Of a stretch of DNA of 64,000 nt, positions 42,540-54,209 are shown piece by piece. How positions within the stretch are numbered: position 1 is the first letter of the stretch; each line of letters opens with the position of its first letter. The notes beneath the pieces were generated by a model that saw nothing but the letters and a program-made list of their open reading frames with translations, was not told where the DNA came from and did no database searches. Source of the DNA: Ctena decussata (lineage: Eukaryota; Mollusca; Bivalvia; Lucinida; Lucinidae). Location of the stretch: assembly GCA_963989385.1 (NCBI GenBank), contig OZ022511.1, forward strand, positions 24,236,503 through 24,300,502, in the 5' to 3' direction. The translations under genes and the position numbers were made by a program.

Positions 42540-42830
42540 CACTGGAAAATATGACGAACTCATGACCTTGGTCAAGAAACGAAAACTGAGGTGATTTGGC
42601 TACATCCCGAGGTTGTCTGGCTTAGCAAAGACGATTCTACAGGGCACAATGGAAGGCAAACGAAGAAGAGGAAGACAAAAAGTGTGAAAAGATACTATTC
42701 AGGAGTGGACAGGGCATAATGAGCTTTGCTAGCACATCTAGGGCAGCAGAAATCAAGACTTGGTTGAAAAATATTGAAGCTCAGTCTTCTGTGGTGCCCC
42801 AATGACATTGCAAGGCTATAAGATAGACTG
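42540..42830 (+). pseudogene. LINE 3' tail fragment, separate copy
   Basis: The translation in shifting frames shows TLVKKRKLR, SGLAKTILQGT, GKRRRGRQK, EWTG and SSVFCGAP. This is the end of the same LINE protein as 42880-45440. The order here (tail before a nearly complete copy) shows it is a separate 5'-truncated insertion directly upstream. Stops occur at several points. It ends GGCTATAAGATAGACTGGAC, a decayed GATAGA-type tail. Confidence 0.75.
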
Positions 42831-42879
42831 GACTAGACATCAGCTAATTAATGAAAACAAAGCACTTTATTCTAGTGCA

Positions 42880-45440
42880 TAAAGACATGGTAAGTGCCGT
42901 CTTAGTGTACCGACCAGTCTCTAGCAGATTATCTCAATCCGATTGAGAGAGGTTCATTTCGATATCACCGGCATACGGGTTTCAGTGCCAACAACTGGAC
43001 AAGATGACTTCTACGAGCAACTCCAGGACATCATAGACCAAACACCTTAGACGCACATTCTGGTTGTACAAGAAATTGGAATGCTAAAGTTTGGAGAGAA
43101 GCACAGGTAGACTGTGAAGGTTTTTTGTGAACGCTATTGCAACTCCGAGACAATAGAGAAAGGTCTCTGATTACTACACTTTGCAACCCTTAACAACCTT
43201 ATGGTTTTCATTGACAAATACTCCCCCCCCCCCCTCACACACACACAAACCAACCAGATGGACATGGCATAGCCCAGATAGGATGCTTAACAACCAGTTT
43301 AACTACATCTTGGTGAGAAAGCAGTTTAAATCAGGAACTAAATCCACCGGACAAGGAACTTTCCTGAAGCATACATAGGAAGTGACTATGACCTGGTGAT
43401 GATGACCTTTCGAGTTCGTCTAAAGAAGACAAGAAAGCCAATGCAAACAAGACTCACTCATCGCTCTAAATGACGATGACCTGGACATAGATGCCATGAT
43501 TCCCACCTACAGTGTACAGCAGTAACTGACGTAGCCAGTGAGATGCTTTGGAAGGAAAGTCGCAAGAAAAAGTCCTGAGTCAACAGAGATGTTCTTGTTT
43601 TCTGTGATGACGTGGGGAGTGGGGGGGGGGGGGTAGGACGAAGGGGTGAGAGAGAAGATAGAAGGAACCAAAATATGTCAGGGAACTAGCCAGATGATTT
43701 AGAAGTCCCTGAAGAAAACAAAAGAAGACTGGATAGATACTCAGTGTGAGGAGCTTGAAACGCTTCAACAGAAACTACAGTAAGAAGGCATATTAGCTCG
43801 TGAAAGATCTTAGTTCTATGATAAAAGATTCACACATATCTCTGACATGTCTGGGAAGCGTCTAACAGAAGAAAAAGATATTCTCAACAAATGGACAGAA
43901 TATTGCTCATATCTATACAACCATGATAGTTTGGGTGACAATGCAGTTCTGGAAATACCTAGAGAACAGTCCCATCATGGGGAAGTTGACATTGCAATTA
44001 TAGCAGCATTGAAAAGGGCGATGTCTACCAGCAGCAGAACTTGCTCAAATAGGCGGGAAGACCATAGTTGATGTTTTAACAAAGTTATAATAATCTATCA
44101 TAAGATCTGAGAACATCAAAATGACCGACAGGATGGGCTCAGTCGCTTCTTATTACATCGCCTAAAAGGGACAACCTACTACTCTGCCAAAACTACAGAA
44201 CCATCAGTTTTATCAGTAATCCGAGAAAAGTCATACTGAAAATCATCCGGAATAGGTTTAAACCCGAAACTTAGGAGATTACCGCCGAAGAATAGATTGG
44301 GTTCAAAGCCAAAGGAGCACCTACAAATAGATTTCAACCTCAGAATCCTTTGTAAAAGTACCTTCAGACATCAGCTGAATCTGTTCCAATTCTTCATAAA
44401 TTTCAAAAAGCCTTTGACGGGGATATTACAAGTAGCCTTATGGGTCACCATGCGTAAGTACGGTTTCAATGCAAATCTTGTTAGCGCTATGTCAAGGCTA
44501 TAAGTGTAGTCCAATGAGTGACAGCATAAGATAATGTTTCTAGAACAACAGTTGGAGTAAGGCAAGGATGCCTTCTCTCACTCACCATCTTCAACATTTT
44601 GTTTTCGAAAGGGCTGTCTGATATTGTGGAAGAACAGAATGGAAAGGTACGCATAGGCGACAAATCTATTATCTGTCTGCGATGACATTGTTGTCCTTGC
44701 TGAGGAAGAGCAGGCTTTAGAATCCCTAGTAAAGGCTCGAAAAAACATGCAGAAACTATAAAATGGAGATAGGTGCTTAGAAGACCAAACTGATGACAAA
44801 CAGCGCCAGTGCATCCAGGGAAAGGTAAAGGTGAAAAGAAAAAGGACAAGTTCAAATGTTTTGGAGCAATCGTCTTAGATGATAGCTCAAAACCGGAGAT
44901 TGTCTCGAGGATTGCACGAGCAACTGCAGCTCTAACAAAGCTGAAGACAATCTTAATATCTCTTGGATCGACGGTGAAACTGTAGTGCCCCTTGTCATAG
45001 TCATAACCATTTTTCTGAATGCCGGTGAATCGTGGACCTTGACAGCTGAGTTCAATACAAAAAAGTAAGTCTTTGAGATGAGATGCTTCAGAAGGTTATT
45101 GAACATCTCATACAAGAACTAATGAGGAAGTTCGCAGAAAGATTCAAGCAGTCAATTGAGAATATGAAAACTCCTGACTGTTGTCGCGAAATGGACACAA
45201 AGGTGGTTCGGCTTCCGGCTTGGCAAAGGCGATTGAACAAGAAGAGCAAAACGTAAAATAAGAAGAGCTAAGACAGATGAAAAGAAGAGCTAAGACAGAT
45301 GAAAAGATGAGAAGACAATATTAAATAGTGGACAGGGATGAACTTTGCCAATACAACTAGAGCAGCTGGTCTAGGTTGAAAGGGATTGTTGTGAATTCAT
45401 CTGTGGTGCCCCAACGATCTTGCAAGGTTATGGGATAGAA
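42880..45440 (+). pseudogene. Decayed non-LTR retrotransposon (endonuclease and reverse transcriptase)
   Basis: An ordered series of LINE protein pieces in shifting frames. The AP endonuclease region is at about 42960-43460, with YEQLQDIIDQTP, ILVVQEI, RRWTWHSPD-like and DYDLVMMTFRVRLKK. A linker region follows at about 43480-44070. The reverse transcriptase is at about 44170-44720: NYRTISFIS, FQKAFDG, TTVGVRQGCLLS, then a DDIVVLAEEE block corresponding to the FADD motif. The C-terminal part is at 44840-45420, with KFKCFGAIV, RIARATAALTKLK, NAGESWTLTAE and RCFRRLLNISYK. Many stops and frameshifts plus poly-C/G expansions at 43205 and 43621 rule out activity. The end GGGATAGAATC resembles a GATAGAA tail. 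Confidence 0.85.
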
Positions 45441-46222
45441 TCAAATACAATAGTGATCGTATCTATGGTACTAATTCTTGCATTTTAGAGATCTTATCTA
45501 TGCTTTTTTCCACATGATTAATAATTTGGCATGAGGATATGCTGAAATGGAAAGTAAATACTTACGTGTAACTGTGTCCCACAGAATTTGTGAAAAACAA
45601 GACATATGTCTTCTGCGCTTCTGTGTAAATTTACCTCAGGCTGTGCTCTTCGCGGGATGCATATACTTAAATCAGAGCCGGACAGACGCTGATCAGGCTA
45701 CAAGGATTTGCAGGATGATAATGAGTCATCGCTACGCTTCCAAGCAAAAGGGACTTTTTACCAGGTACTCTTGTGATTAGTTTGATAAAGACACTTACAC
45801 GAACTTGCTTTTAACTTCAAAGAAAAATATCCAGAAAATCAGGCGTAGCTTATATTCAAGGTAGTTCTGATTATTAAATTAACCGAGCAAACAGAAAACC
45901 TGATTTATAGAATACGCGAATCGCGCATGGTCAGACAGACTGCGCATGCACAGTCTGGTCTGAGCTTGCTGGATTCACATATGGTTGTAGTCGAGCATGC
46001 GCAACTTGCTCTGTGAAATTGGTGTCTTGGTGAATTTTACACGTGCTTAAGCTTGTGCACTTTGCATGTTTTCACATGAAGCCAGTCAAAAACAACCAAA
46101 TGGCCAGATAGATAACTTTGTTGAAGATATGTCTCTAGCTTCTAATCGGTTTCCATCACTTTCGGTAGCATTGAATAGTAATAAAAATAATTAATAGGAA
46201 TGTCAATGATGAGTCTGTATTT

Positions 46223-46225
<3 letters not shown>
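45441..46225. other. Mostly unrecognised; core-palindrome hairpin
   Basis: At 45925-45975, TCAGACAGACTGCGCATGCA and CAGTCTGGTCTGA form a short hairpin with the core shared by several foldbacks. Nothing else could be assigned. Confidence 0.5.

Positions 46226-46262
<37 letters not shown>
46226..46262 (+). repeat. (GA)n microsatellite
   Basis: Uninterrupted GA repeat of about 18 units. Confidence 0.95.
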
Positions 46263-46264
<2 letters not shown>

Positions 46265-46384
46265 AAACAAATGATACTGCTGAGGCAAACCTTCTAAGTA
46301 TATGTACCAGGTTGACATTACGTTTCAACATCATAAGGGGTTACTTCGGATCAGGCGTATAGTGCCGTTTAACTTTCAGTACCG

Positions 46385-46610
46385 GGGCGTCCTATTATTA
46401 GGATGACAGTAGAGCAGGGACCGACTGTGGTTGCAGCAGGTGCGGGATGAAGGTATTTTTATTCTTGTCTGTCCCATCTTCCTTCTTCTCCCCCCCCCCC
46501 CTTCCCCCCCCCCCCCCTTTCTATGGGAGACGGCTCGATATACACAAACATGCTGTCTCAAAGAGCCTATAAACAAAAACCAACCGATCCATCTACCAAA
46601 CAACCGACCA
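46385..46610 (-). repeat. Dispersed repeat family V, copy 3
   Basis: The reverse complement has GGTTGTTTGGTAGATGG, CTCTTTGAGACAGCATG, GTGTATATCGAGCCGTCTCC, CACCTGCTGCAACCACAG and AATAGGACGCCCCGG in the family order. It lacks the ribozyme-element insertion. Two long C runs at 46490-46517 have expanded inside. Confidence 0.65.
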
Positions 46611-47684
46611 AATTATGTATTAGATCAAACTATTTAGTTTTCCTCCCATGGAACTGGTAGAACGTTTGCGAATGATAGCATCTTGATAGCTTTACGTTTC
46701 GCATATGATTATCATCTTGATACCTTGCCCTAAATTGTCGTTATGCTCTCTTTCCATTCTCCTCAGGTCTTCACATGAAATCTGTATAACGCTTTAACAT
46801 AGTAAAATTCATATTGGGAAAAGACCGTCTACCGGTATTTAATCTTTAATCCGTCCCGGTGGAAACCTAGATTGGCTGCAAAGCAGCACTCTGATCAAGA
46901 TCTACTATGCTTAACATTTATTCTTTTGTTTTGTAAAAAGTGTGTTATAAACGTTGATACAGTGTTTGCGTCATTGCGTGATTTCGTATATTATGCATAG
47001 AAACACTACTCTTCCTGAGTACTGTATGGAATTTATTTTATAATCGTTGTCGGTTGGGGAAAAGGCATTGTTTTAGCCTTTGCTATGCCAACGTATCACT
47101 GTTTCCTTTAGATGTAGTCAAAGGTAACCTGTAAAAGACCCCTAAGTATCCATTGCAAATATTTATGTTTTACTTGCCACCTGTGAGCAGAAATTTTTCA
47201 TTCTGCATTCTCTCTTCTCTCTTATCTCATTTTCATGAATATTATGATGGAATATGTGTCAATTTTACGCGTAGATTAATCAATCAAGAAAGAACGATTT
47301 TAGAAAAACTATTTTCTACTTTCAAATAAAAGCGATATCAAGAACTATTCGTACAAATTGTTCATGCGTTTGGAAAGAGTCCAGATGCACACCTGCAAAA
47401 TTGTATCATTTCTTTGTATATTCATTTGTATCAGATAAGCTTTAATTTTAAAAGCAGCTGGTGATGATGTAAGTGAACATTATGAATTCCGTGAAATTAG
47501 ACATTGACCAATTGTTTGAGATGTACATGGATTGGTTTAAACAATATTTTATTAACGATAAATTACATACATATACTACAATACAATTTCAAAAGAAACA
47601 TGGTTTGCCTTCTTCATTTCTCTTGGAGGTACATGTTTACGTTCTTGTAGCTTGATTCACTTACGATGAAAAAGTACACTTACA
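46611..47684. other. No recognised feature
   Basis: AT-rich sequence. The frame 47473-47655 has no domain or splice support. Confidence 0.45.
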
Positions 47685-47878
47685 AGGGAAGCAACTCTGT
47701 CATTTTCATTTTACCTCCCTTCTCTTGGAGACTCAGCTCTTAGCGGAAAGAATTTGCTCCTCCAGGAGCAGATTATTTCCTTTAAGAGTGGACCCAATTT
47801 TGGAAGAGCTCCGCCATCCAAGGAAGCAAACAGAAATCACAAAAGTTATTTTCCTGAGTACCATTGGCGGAGGTGTGT
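47685..47878 (-). repeat. Dispersed repeat family F1, copy 5
   Basis: The reverse complement carries TTTGTGATTTCTGTTTGC, TTCCTTGGATGGCGGAGC, GAAATAATCTGCTCCTGG and AGCAAATTCTTTCCGC. It starts near CAAGGGAAGCAACTCTGTC on the plus strand. Confidence 0.62.
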
Positions 47879-48999
47879 CATTATCCTTACGCATGTCCTA
47901 GCTGGCCAGAGCATGCACACTCCGCATTAACTTACGCCTTTTTAGCATTGGACTTCTTGATGAACCATGAAAACAATTAACTGCATACTTAATCAAAAAA
48001 CATTCAAATGTGGTATAGAAGAAGTTTTCCAGCGTTGTTGTTTCGCCCTAAGTTCTCCCGCACCACGGTTGTTATGCTCCCTTTCCTTTTGCCCTAGGTT
48101 TTAACGTGCGCACTGCGTGTAATGAAATAACCATATGGCGAGATTTGTATATTGTTATACTGAACTGTGTCAGATCGATTTACTAAACGTATACTTTCAT
48201 AAGCATTGACTATTGATTTTATTTTCCTTCTTAACTGGTTTTACACAAAAAATTGCAAGGAACTTAATCCCGACGGAAACGTATTTTCTGCAAAGGATGC
48301 TAAGGAAAGAAACCCCCACAATATCATGAATATTTAAATATCATATCACTTTTTTCAAAGGCTAATAATCCGCAATAGTTGACCAATGAACATCTGACTG
48401 TAATATAGCGGTGAAACATTCAACTTACTTACTACATAATCCAGACAAAAGTAACATTTTTGTTTTTTTATTTCTGACAGCAAACATGTCTGTATAACAG
48501 GAAGAGCTACAAACATTATGTTATTTTGCGAGACTGCAACTATTTTTTGGAATATTTGTGGCAAACATTATAACGGCTAAACATTTGTAACATAGCTTTC
48601 TCGACTAAGTAAGTGCGTTATCAGGTAACTGTTAGACCAATCTCTGCATTCTCAAACATTTTGAAATAATTCTCTCAAGGATATCAGACTTGGTATGCAG
48701 CCAAGGTCGTATCAAATGCCGTGACCAATACAGAAATATTTTAAAACGACATAAAAGGATGTAAATTTCAACAGAAAATTGTTGACAGAAATCCACAACA
48801 ATCTTGTTTGTTACTGTTTTACATGAATCTTATCTTACCAGAAATACTTACATGTGCTAGGCTGCTTGACAATTAAGTTCACAATGAATTTTGTTGTTAA
48901 ATACTAGCAACAAAAACTCTAGTGCATACAAATTTTCCTTAACTTATCATTTTAAAAGAAATTTAGGGAAAATGAGCTTGCTATTAGTAAGTAAAATTT
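47879..48999. other. No recognised feature
   Basis: AT-rich sequence without an assigned repeat family, RNA or exon. Confidence 0.45.
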
Positions 49000-49120
49000 A
49001 AGCCACGACACGACAAAACCAACAAAGTGGCATGTTCGCTCAGCGAAGACCCAAATCAGCCTCGGCATCCGCCCAATCTTATCTGAGGTTCGCTGCCCGC
49101 GTGCAGGTACTTTAAATCCT
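49000..49120 (+). mobile_element. GAGCCGCG-family MITE, left half only
   Basis: AAGCCACGACACGACAAAAC, CAACAAAGTGGCATGTTCGC and CAGCCTCGGCATCCGCCCAA match the left arm. The right arm is replaced by the start of the 145-bp array element. Confidence 0.75.
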
Positions 49121-49139
49121 TATTTGTCTTTGTTATACA

Positions 49140-50490
49140 ATTACTAATTGCACAACCCGCAGGTTTGCACTATAATCAGTGTGTGAGTCCGTCCGTCCGA
49201 TATCAGTTAGCGAAAACCGTTATCAATTAGCAAAAACGCTTATAACTCTTGAACCGCATGGGATATTTTGACTAAATTTTGCATACTTATACATGTCAAC
49301 AATGTCTAACGACTCGCATGCATAACAATTTTATTTGATGGACGAGGCTTTGCTGAGCACAAGTTGAAAATTTACGGCAAACTACTGAAAATGCTCATAA
49401 CTCTTGAACACCGTGGTAAATATGGTTCAAATTTTGTATACTTATGTAATTTAACATTGTCCAGCCACTGGCATGCAAAACAGCGACGAAGCTTCACTGC
49501 GCATCGATTTGGCCAGTCGAGCTCTTTTATTGAAAATGCTCATAACTCTTGGACCGCTTGGTATATTTGCTTCAAATTTTGTATACTTATGAAATTTAAC
49601 ATTGCCCAGCCACTGGTATGCAAAACAGTGACGAAGCTTCACCGAGCATCAATTTGGCCGGTCCAGCTCTTTTATTGAAAATGCTGATAACTCTTTGACC
49701 GCTTGGTATATTTGCTTCAAATTTTGTATACTTATGTACTTTAACATTGCCCAGCCACTGGTATGCAAAATAGTGACGAGGCTTCACTGAAAATCAATTT
49801 GGCCGGTCGAGCTCTTTTATTGAAAATGCTCATAACTCTTGGACTGCTTGGTATATTTGCTTCAAATTTTGTATACTTATGTAATTTAACATTGCCCAGC
49901 CACTGGTATGCAAAACAGTGACGAGGCTTCACCGAGCATCAATTTGGCCGGTCAAGCTCTTTTATTGAAAATGCTCATAACTCTTGGACCGCTTGGTATA
50001 TTTGCTTCATATTTTGTATACTGTATACATCTGTAATTTAACATTGCCCAACCACTGGTATGCAAAACTTCTTATTGCACAACCCACAGGTTTGCACTAT
50101 AATCACTGTGTAAGTCCGTCCGTCCGTTCATTATCAATTAGCGAAAACGCTTATAACTCTTGAACCGCATTCTATATTTCGATAAAATTTTGCATACTTA
50201 TACATGTCAACATTATCTAACGACTCGCATGCATAACCGTCTTTTTGATGGACGAGGCTTTGCTGAGCACAAGTTGAAAATGTATGTATGGTTCAAAGTA
50301 TACTTAGGTATTTTAACATTGTCCAGCCACCGGCATGCAAAACGGTGACGAAAGTCTAAACAGTATTGCACGACCCACAGGTGTGCACTTTAATCGCTGT
50401 GCAAGTCCATCAGTCTGTTTGTCCTTCCGCTGTAGTCAGTGAGTGAAATTGCTCTTAACTCTTAACCACATGGTGTAGTTTGATAAAAAT
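49140..50490 (+). repeat. Array element with exact 145-bp tandem units
   Basis: The header TTGCACAACCCGCAGGTTTG, CACTATAATC and GAGTCCGTCCGTCCG occurs at 49150, again at 50075 and in eroded form at 50365. Five units starting ATGCTSATAACTCTT begin at 49391, 49536, 49681, 49826 and 49971: exactly 145 bp apart. Each holds CTTCAAATTTTGTATACTTATG, split by substitutions, and CATTGCCCAGCCACTGGTATG. Since 145 is not a multiple of 3, the three look-alike minus-strand frames here (49451, 49596, 49741) cannot be a repeat protein. The layout parallels the 12.36-kb element. Confidence 0.85.
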
Positions 50491-52327
50491 ATGCATCATT
50501 CTACAAGAAATGACCAATTTCATTTCCATACATTCCTTCTGGCACCAGAAACTGATTGTGCACATTACCATCAGTTGATTTCTATACATTTTTCCCTATA
50601 TAAAATAATAGTAAAATGTTAGTCAGGGGCGGTAGCTCAGGTTGGAAATAATAAGTCTCTCATTGTATCATACATTTGGATGTGTCACACCAAGTTAATC
50701 TGTGAAATTTTCACTTGAATAAGACAATAAATGTTGACATTATAAAGTAAAATATAATTTAGTCTTGCAAGAATTACAGTTATAGATATCGGTAGTGACC
50801 TTAAAACATATTTTCTACCTAACCTAACCAACTTTAGGATGTTTTTGGCTTGCCGTTTCGGCGGCAAGCCAGTATTCAAGTGGTTTAGTGATACCGAGTT
50901 ATTTTCGGAAGAAACGATACGTCACACTTAGTCGGAAAATACCCGGAGAGTGTGTACTGTCTATTTTTATCCATATCCGATCGATTTACCTCATCTGCTA
51001 AAAATAACAGATGGGAACGCTATTCTATTTTTGATAGTACATGTACTTTTTTAAGCAGGTATTTCTTTTACAAGTGCCTTGAACTTGGCCACATTTCTTT
51101 TTCCTTTTATAAACTGATTGCATAAAAAATGAAACTCTGAATTTAATGCAAAGTATTTGGCTTTGCATCCGGAGAAATATACCAAACTGTGTTTATATAT
51201 AGCAATAGCGCAAAGCATTAGGTTTTCCAAAAATCATGCAGCGGCGTCGCGAAAAATAGGCCTTAGGGCATCGCATAATCTGACTGGTCAGAGCAGCCGG
51301 CACACTGTCCAGCGCCGGTGCATTCATGGGATCTGATCAGTCTTTTTCGGCATATATATTCTTCATGATGATCCATGATGAAGACATCTTTTATGCTGAG
51401 GATAGACTGATAAGACTGCGCTAATGGCGGAGTGGGCTGATATGTGTATCTGTAAAAACTGAAAGAGCAGAGTTCAAATTTATTCATTAGATTTAGAAAC
51501 AAGCGCTTTTGACTACTTATTTGGATTATAGTAGAACAAGGCCGGCCTACTGTGCTTGCAGTAGGTGCGGGTCGGGGTGTGTGGACATTTTTCTTGCTTT
51601 TATAACACTCTCTAATGTTGCCCTCTTAGTTCAGCTATACAAATGTACAGAGAAATATTTACACTCGTCGACGATTTCCTTAGATGAACCTATACTGGGC
51701 TGACGATGTTCATACATCGGCGAACAACACACATTCATGCTATCGTACGCGTAAGCAACGTCACGGATAATTCAAATAGATGATTGGCCGACGTAATGTT
51801 TGATATACGTCATGTCATAGTGACGTATTCATTACCAAACACGTTGGTTAATAACTATTCTTCGTCCTTTGCTTGGCATTAAATTAGTCAGAACTTCACG
51901 AAGAGTAAACAAAATTGATGTAAAACCATAGCATAAATATAAAAGATAAATTTCATTTGTCGGGAGTTCATGGAAATACGAACGCAATAGGTTCCGTGCT
52001 TTGTTGTTCCCAAATGGTGTAAAGCAAGTTATTGTCCAAACAATAACAGCTTGCATTTCTTCTCAGAGTGTCAAAAGTTTGTTCCAGTCACTGCCACTGA
52101 TGCCACTTAAACCAAAAATAAACTTCAGTAAATATTTATTTATTTCTTCTTTTGATGCCAAGTTCAGATGTGCCAAGATTCCATAGACATGAGTTTGAAA
52201 CAGTTTTTCCTAAAATTTTGATTCAGTCTAAATGTGACTCAACAGCCGTAAAGAAAAGACTTGAAATAGGTCCATATAATTATTTTCCTTGAGACATGAC
52301 TAACGGCCGGCCAAAATGTTGGAAAAC
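50491..52327. other. Mostly unrecognised; repeat fragments
   Basis: GGGGCGGTAGCTCAGGTTGG at 50628 is A-box-like. Weak remnants of the core palindrome occur around 51250-51340 and 51405-51445. A partial family V copy lies at 51519-51600 (GTAGAACAAGGCCGGCCTAC, TGCTTGCAGTAGGTGCGGG). No exon is supported. Confidence 0.45.
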
Positions 52328-52333
52328 TGTTGT

Positions 52334-52408
<75 letters not shown>

Positions 52409-52409
52409 C
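52328..52409 (+). repeat. (TTG)n(TG)n microsatellite
   Basis: About nine TTG units run directly into about 24 TG units. Confidence 0.95.
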
Positions 52410-52983
52410 CTCAATTTGTTTTTCAAATAAATTCTACACTTCTTTTTACCTTACACCAGTGGATAATGCCACCATTCAAGAAGTTAGAAATTAAATACTT
52501 TGCTAAATAAAAGTAAGCAACAGAAAGTGCACTAACAATCGGGTTCACTTCAATAACAACTCATGAAAATTTCACTGTTTTAGCTGTGCAAGCCTTCCTT
52601 TTAAAAGGAAATTTTATTATCATTGTTATTTGCAGGGGATATGTTCAGCATATTCAATGAAAAAGGAAGAGATAAACATTCTACATCTTCTTCTAAAATT
52701 AAAGACGACATACAGTCCCAAGCACAAATTAAGGCATCATGATTTTCAGAAGTTTTAATTTTGATTAAAACTAGTCATTGTGCAGCGTTGAATAGCACCT
52801 CTTTCTAATCCAGGCGAAAGTTGATGGCCGGGTAATATTATTCGCATTAAGACACTACATGTATTTTCAGGATAACTCTGGCACACTGCTCCTGAAAGAC
52901 AGAAACTATTTCTGTTCTAGATTATGGATGAAGTTAATGTTCTAAAATATGTACTGTTTTAGCTTTGGTTCAAAAATAAAAAT
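52410..52983. other. No recognised feature
   Basis: AT-rich spacer without an assigned feature. Confidence 0.4.
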
Positions 52984-53115
52984 TCTGACAAGTTATAAGA
53001 TTTTTAAATCTGTTTAATAAAGTTAGAGTGCGCGATTGCTTTAACCTGCTGATACGTAAATCAACTTTGTAAATTGAATTTATTTTGTAAATTGAAATAC
53101 TTAATATGATTCATG
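52984..53115 (+). repeat. Diverged dispersed repeat, pair with 40249-40390
   Basis: CTGACAAGTTATAAGATTT, TTTAACCTGCTGATA and GTAAATTGAATTTAT match 40249-40390 in order. Confidence 0.6.
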
Positions 53116-53176
53116 AGGAAAACTTGTACAGATTTGCACTTTTCACAAAGAATGATAGCTTTGAAATATAATATTT

Positions 53177-53426
53177 GAGCCGCGACACGAAAAAGAAAAC
53201 AACAAAGTGGTTGTGCGCCCAGCGCAGACTCAGATCAGCCTGGGCATCCGCCCAGTCTGATCAGACTCTTCGCTAAGCGCTTAAAGGGTAGCTAAGGGTC
53301 TAAGTTACCTACCTTCATGCGGACAGCAAATAATCTGATCAGATGGTTTGACGGTTTGATGCCCAGGCTGATCTGAGTATGCGCTGGGCGCACAACCACT
53401 TTGTTTGTTTTGTCATGTCGGGGCTC
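53177..53426. mobile_element. GAGCCGCG-family foldback MITE, full copy
   Basis: GAGCCGCGACACGAAAAAG to TGTCATGTCGGGGCTC. The left arm is well kept (CAGATCAGCCTGGGCATCCG). The right arm has a small insertion near GGTTTGACGGTTTGATGCCC. The centre reads CTTCGCTAAGCGCTTAAAGG. Confidence 0.86.
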
Positions 53427-53826
53427 AAATTTTGTAGAACTTTGATTATGCTCGTCTGTGAGACAATTGAATACATGTCTTAATGGGACATAGACAGTCG
53501 AAATAAGTAGTGTATCTGAACGACATCCTGTTAAACTGGGGCTTGCGAACGTTTCGTATACCATGCTTTACAAATCACTAGGTAGGGTCGGTCATAAGAT
53601 GCAGGCATCGTATGTTATTTAATTTTGATTTCCAGTTAAGTCAACATAACAATACCTTAAAATAATAAACTAGGCTGTAAATAGAAACAACAAAAATAAT
53701 CTGTTACACAAGATTAATGCCAACTGTTGCTTTAGTTGCAAAACATTAATTTCGACTTATTGCGAATAGCTAAAGTTCTAGGCATCCACAAATTTAACTG
53801 TAAAATTATTCAAACGGGGTTATACC

Positions 53827-54099
53827 GGGCCGCGTGACACAGTCGGTAGCGCGTGTGACTTAAGAGTCAGAGGTCATGGGTTCGATACATTGTCCGGCCA
53901 CTTACTTTCATGGAGATTGATTTTCCCCTTCGGTTGATTCAAGAAGGGCAGATGTCAGTTACTGGTGAAAGTATGTTCACAGGAGATCTAAGCCTGCCCA
54001 CCTGCCCAGGAGTAGTGTGATTAGGTAAAATGACTGTCCTAACATGACCATAGCTGTTTCCGTGGACGTAAAGCAACAGCACACACACACACACACACT
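53827..54099 (+). mobile_element. tRNA-derived SINE with (CA)n tail
   Basis: The head GACACAGTCGGTAGCGCGTG resembles an A box and GGTCATGGGTTCGATACA a B box. The body follows for about 180 bp and ends GTGGACGTAAAGCAACAGC. GGACGTNAANCAAC before the tail is, as I recall, a common 3' end of molluscan SINEs. The tail is (CA)n at 54079-54099. The head cannot form a full cloverleaf, as expected for a SINE. The minus-strand frame 53977-54174 is a shadow. Confidence 0.7.
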
Positions 54100-54209
54100 G
54101 CGATAAAAAATAAGTGTTATAAAATATGTGAAAAGTGAAGGCTCAAATGAGATTGAAGGCAACTCATATTGCAAGGTGTGAATGTGTCTGTATTCGTTTC
54201 AACGACTCC

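Noticed and set aside
44487..44855. 122-aa minus-strand frame
   Set aside because: Antisense shadow of the reverse transcriptase region of the decayed LINE.
49451..49932. Three near-identical minus-strand frames starting MKxRHxFAYQWLGNVK
   Set aside because: They are the same shadow in successive 145-bp units; 145 is not divisible by 3, so they cannot join into one protein.
49391..50115. CRISPR-like regular spacing
   Set aside because: The whole 145-bp unit is repeated, without short repeats and unique spacers, and the context is eukaryotic.
51240..51445. Further foldback of the core-palindrome group
   Set aside because: Only scattered similarity (GATCTGATCAGTC, GACTGCGCTAATGGCGG); arms do not pair well enough to define an element.
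53827..53901. tRNA-Leu (anticodon loop CTTAAGA)
   Set aside because: The anticodon stem does not pair in the required register; the body and CA tail that follow show it is a SINE head.
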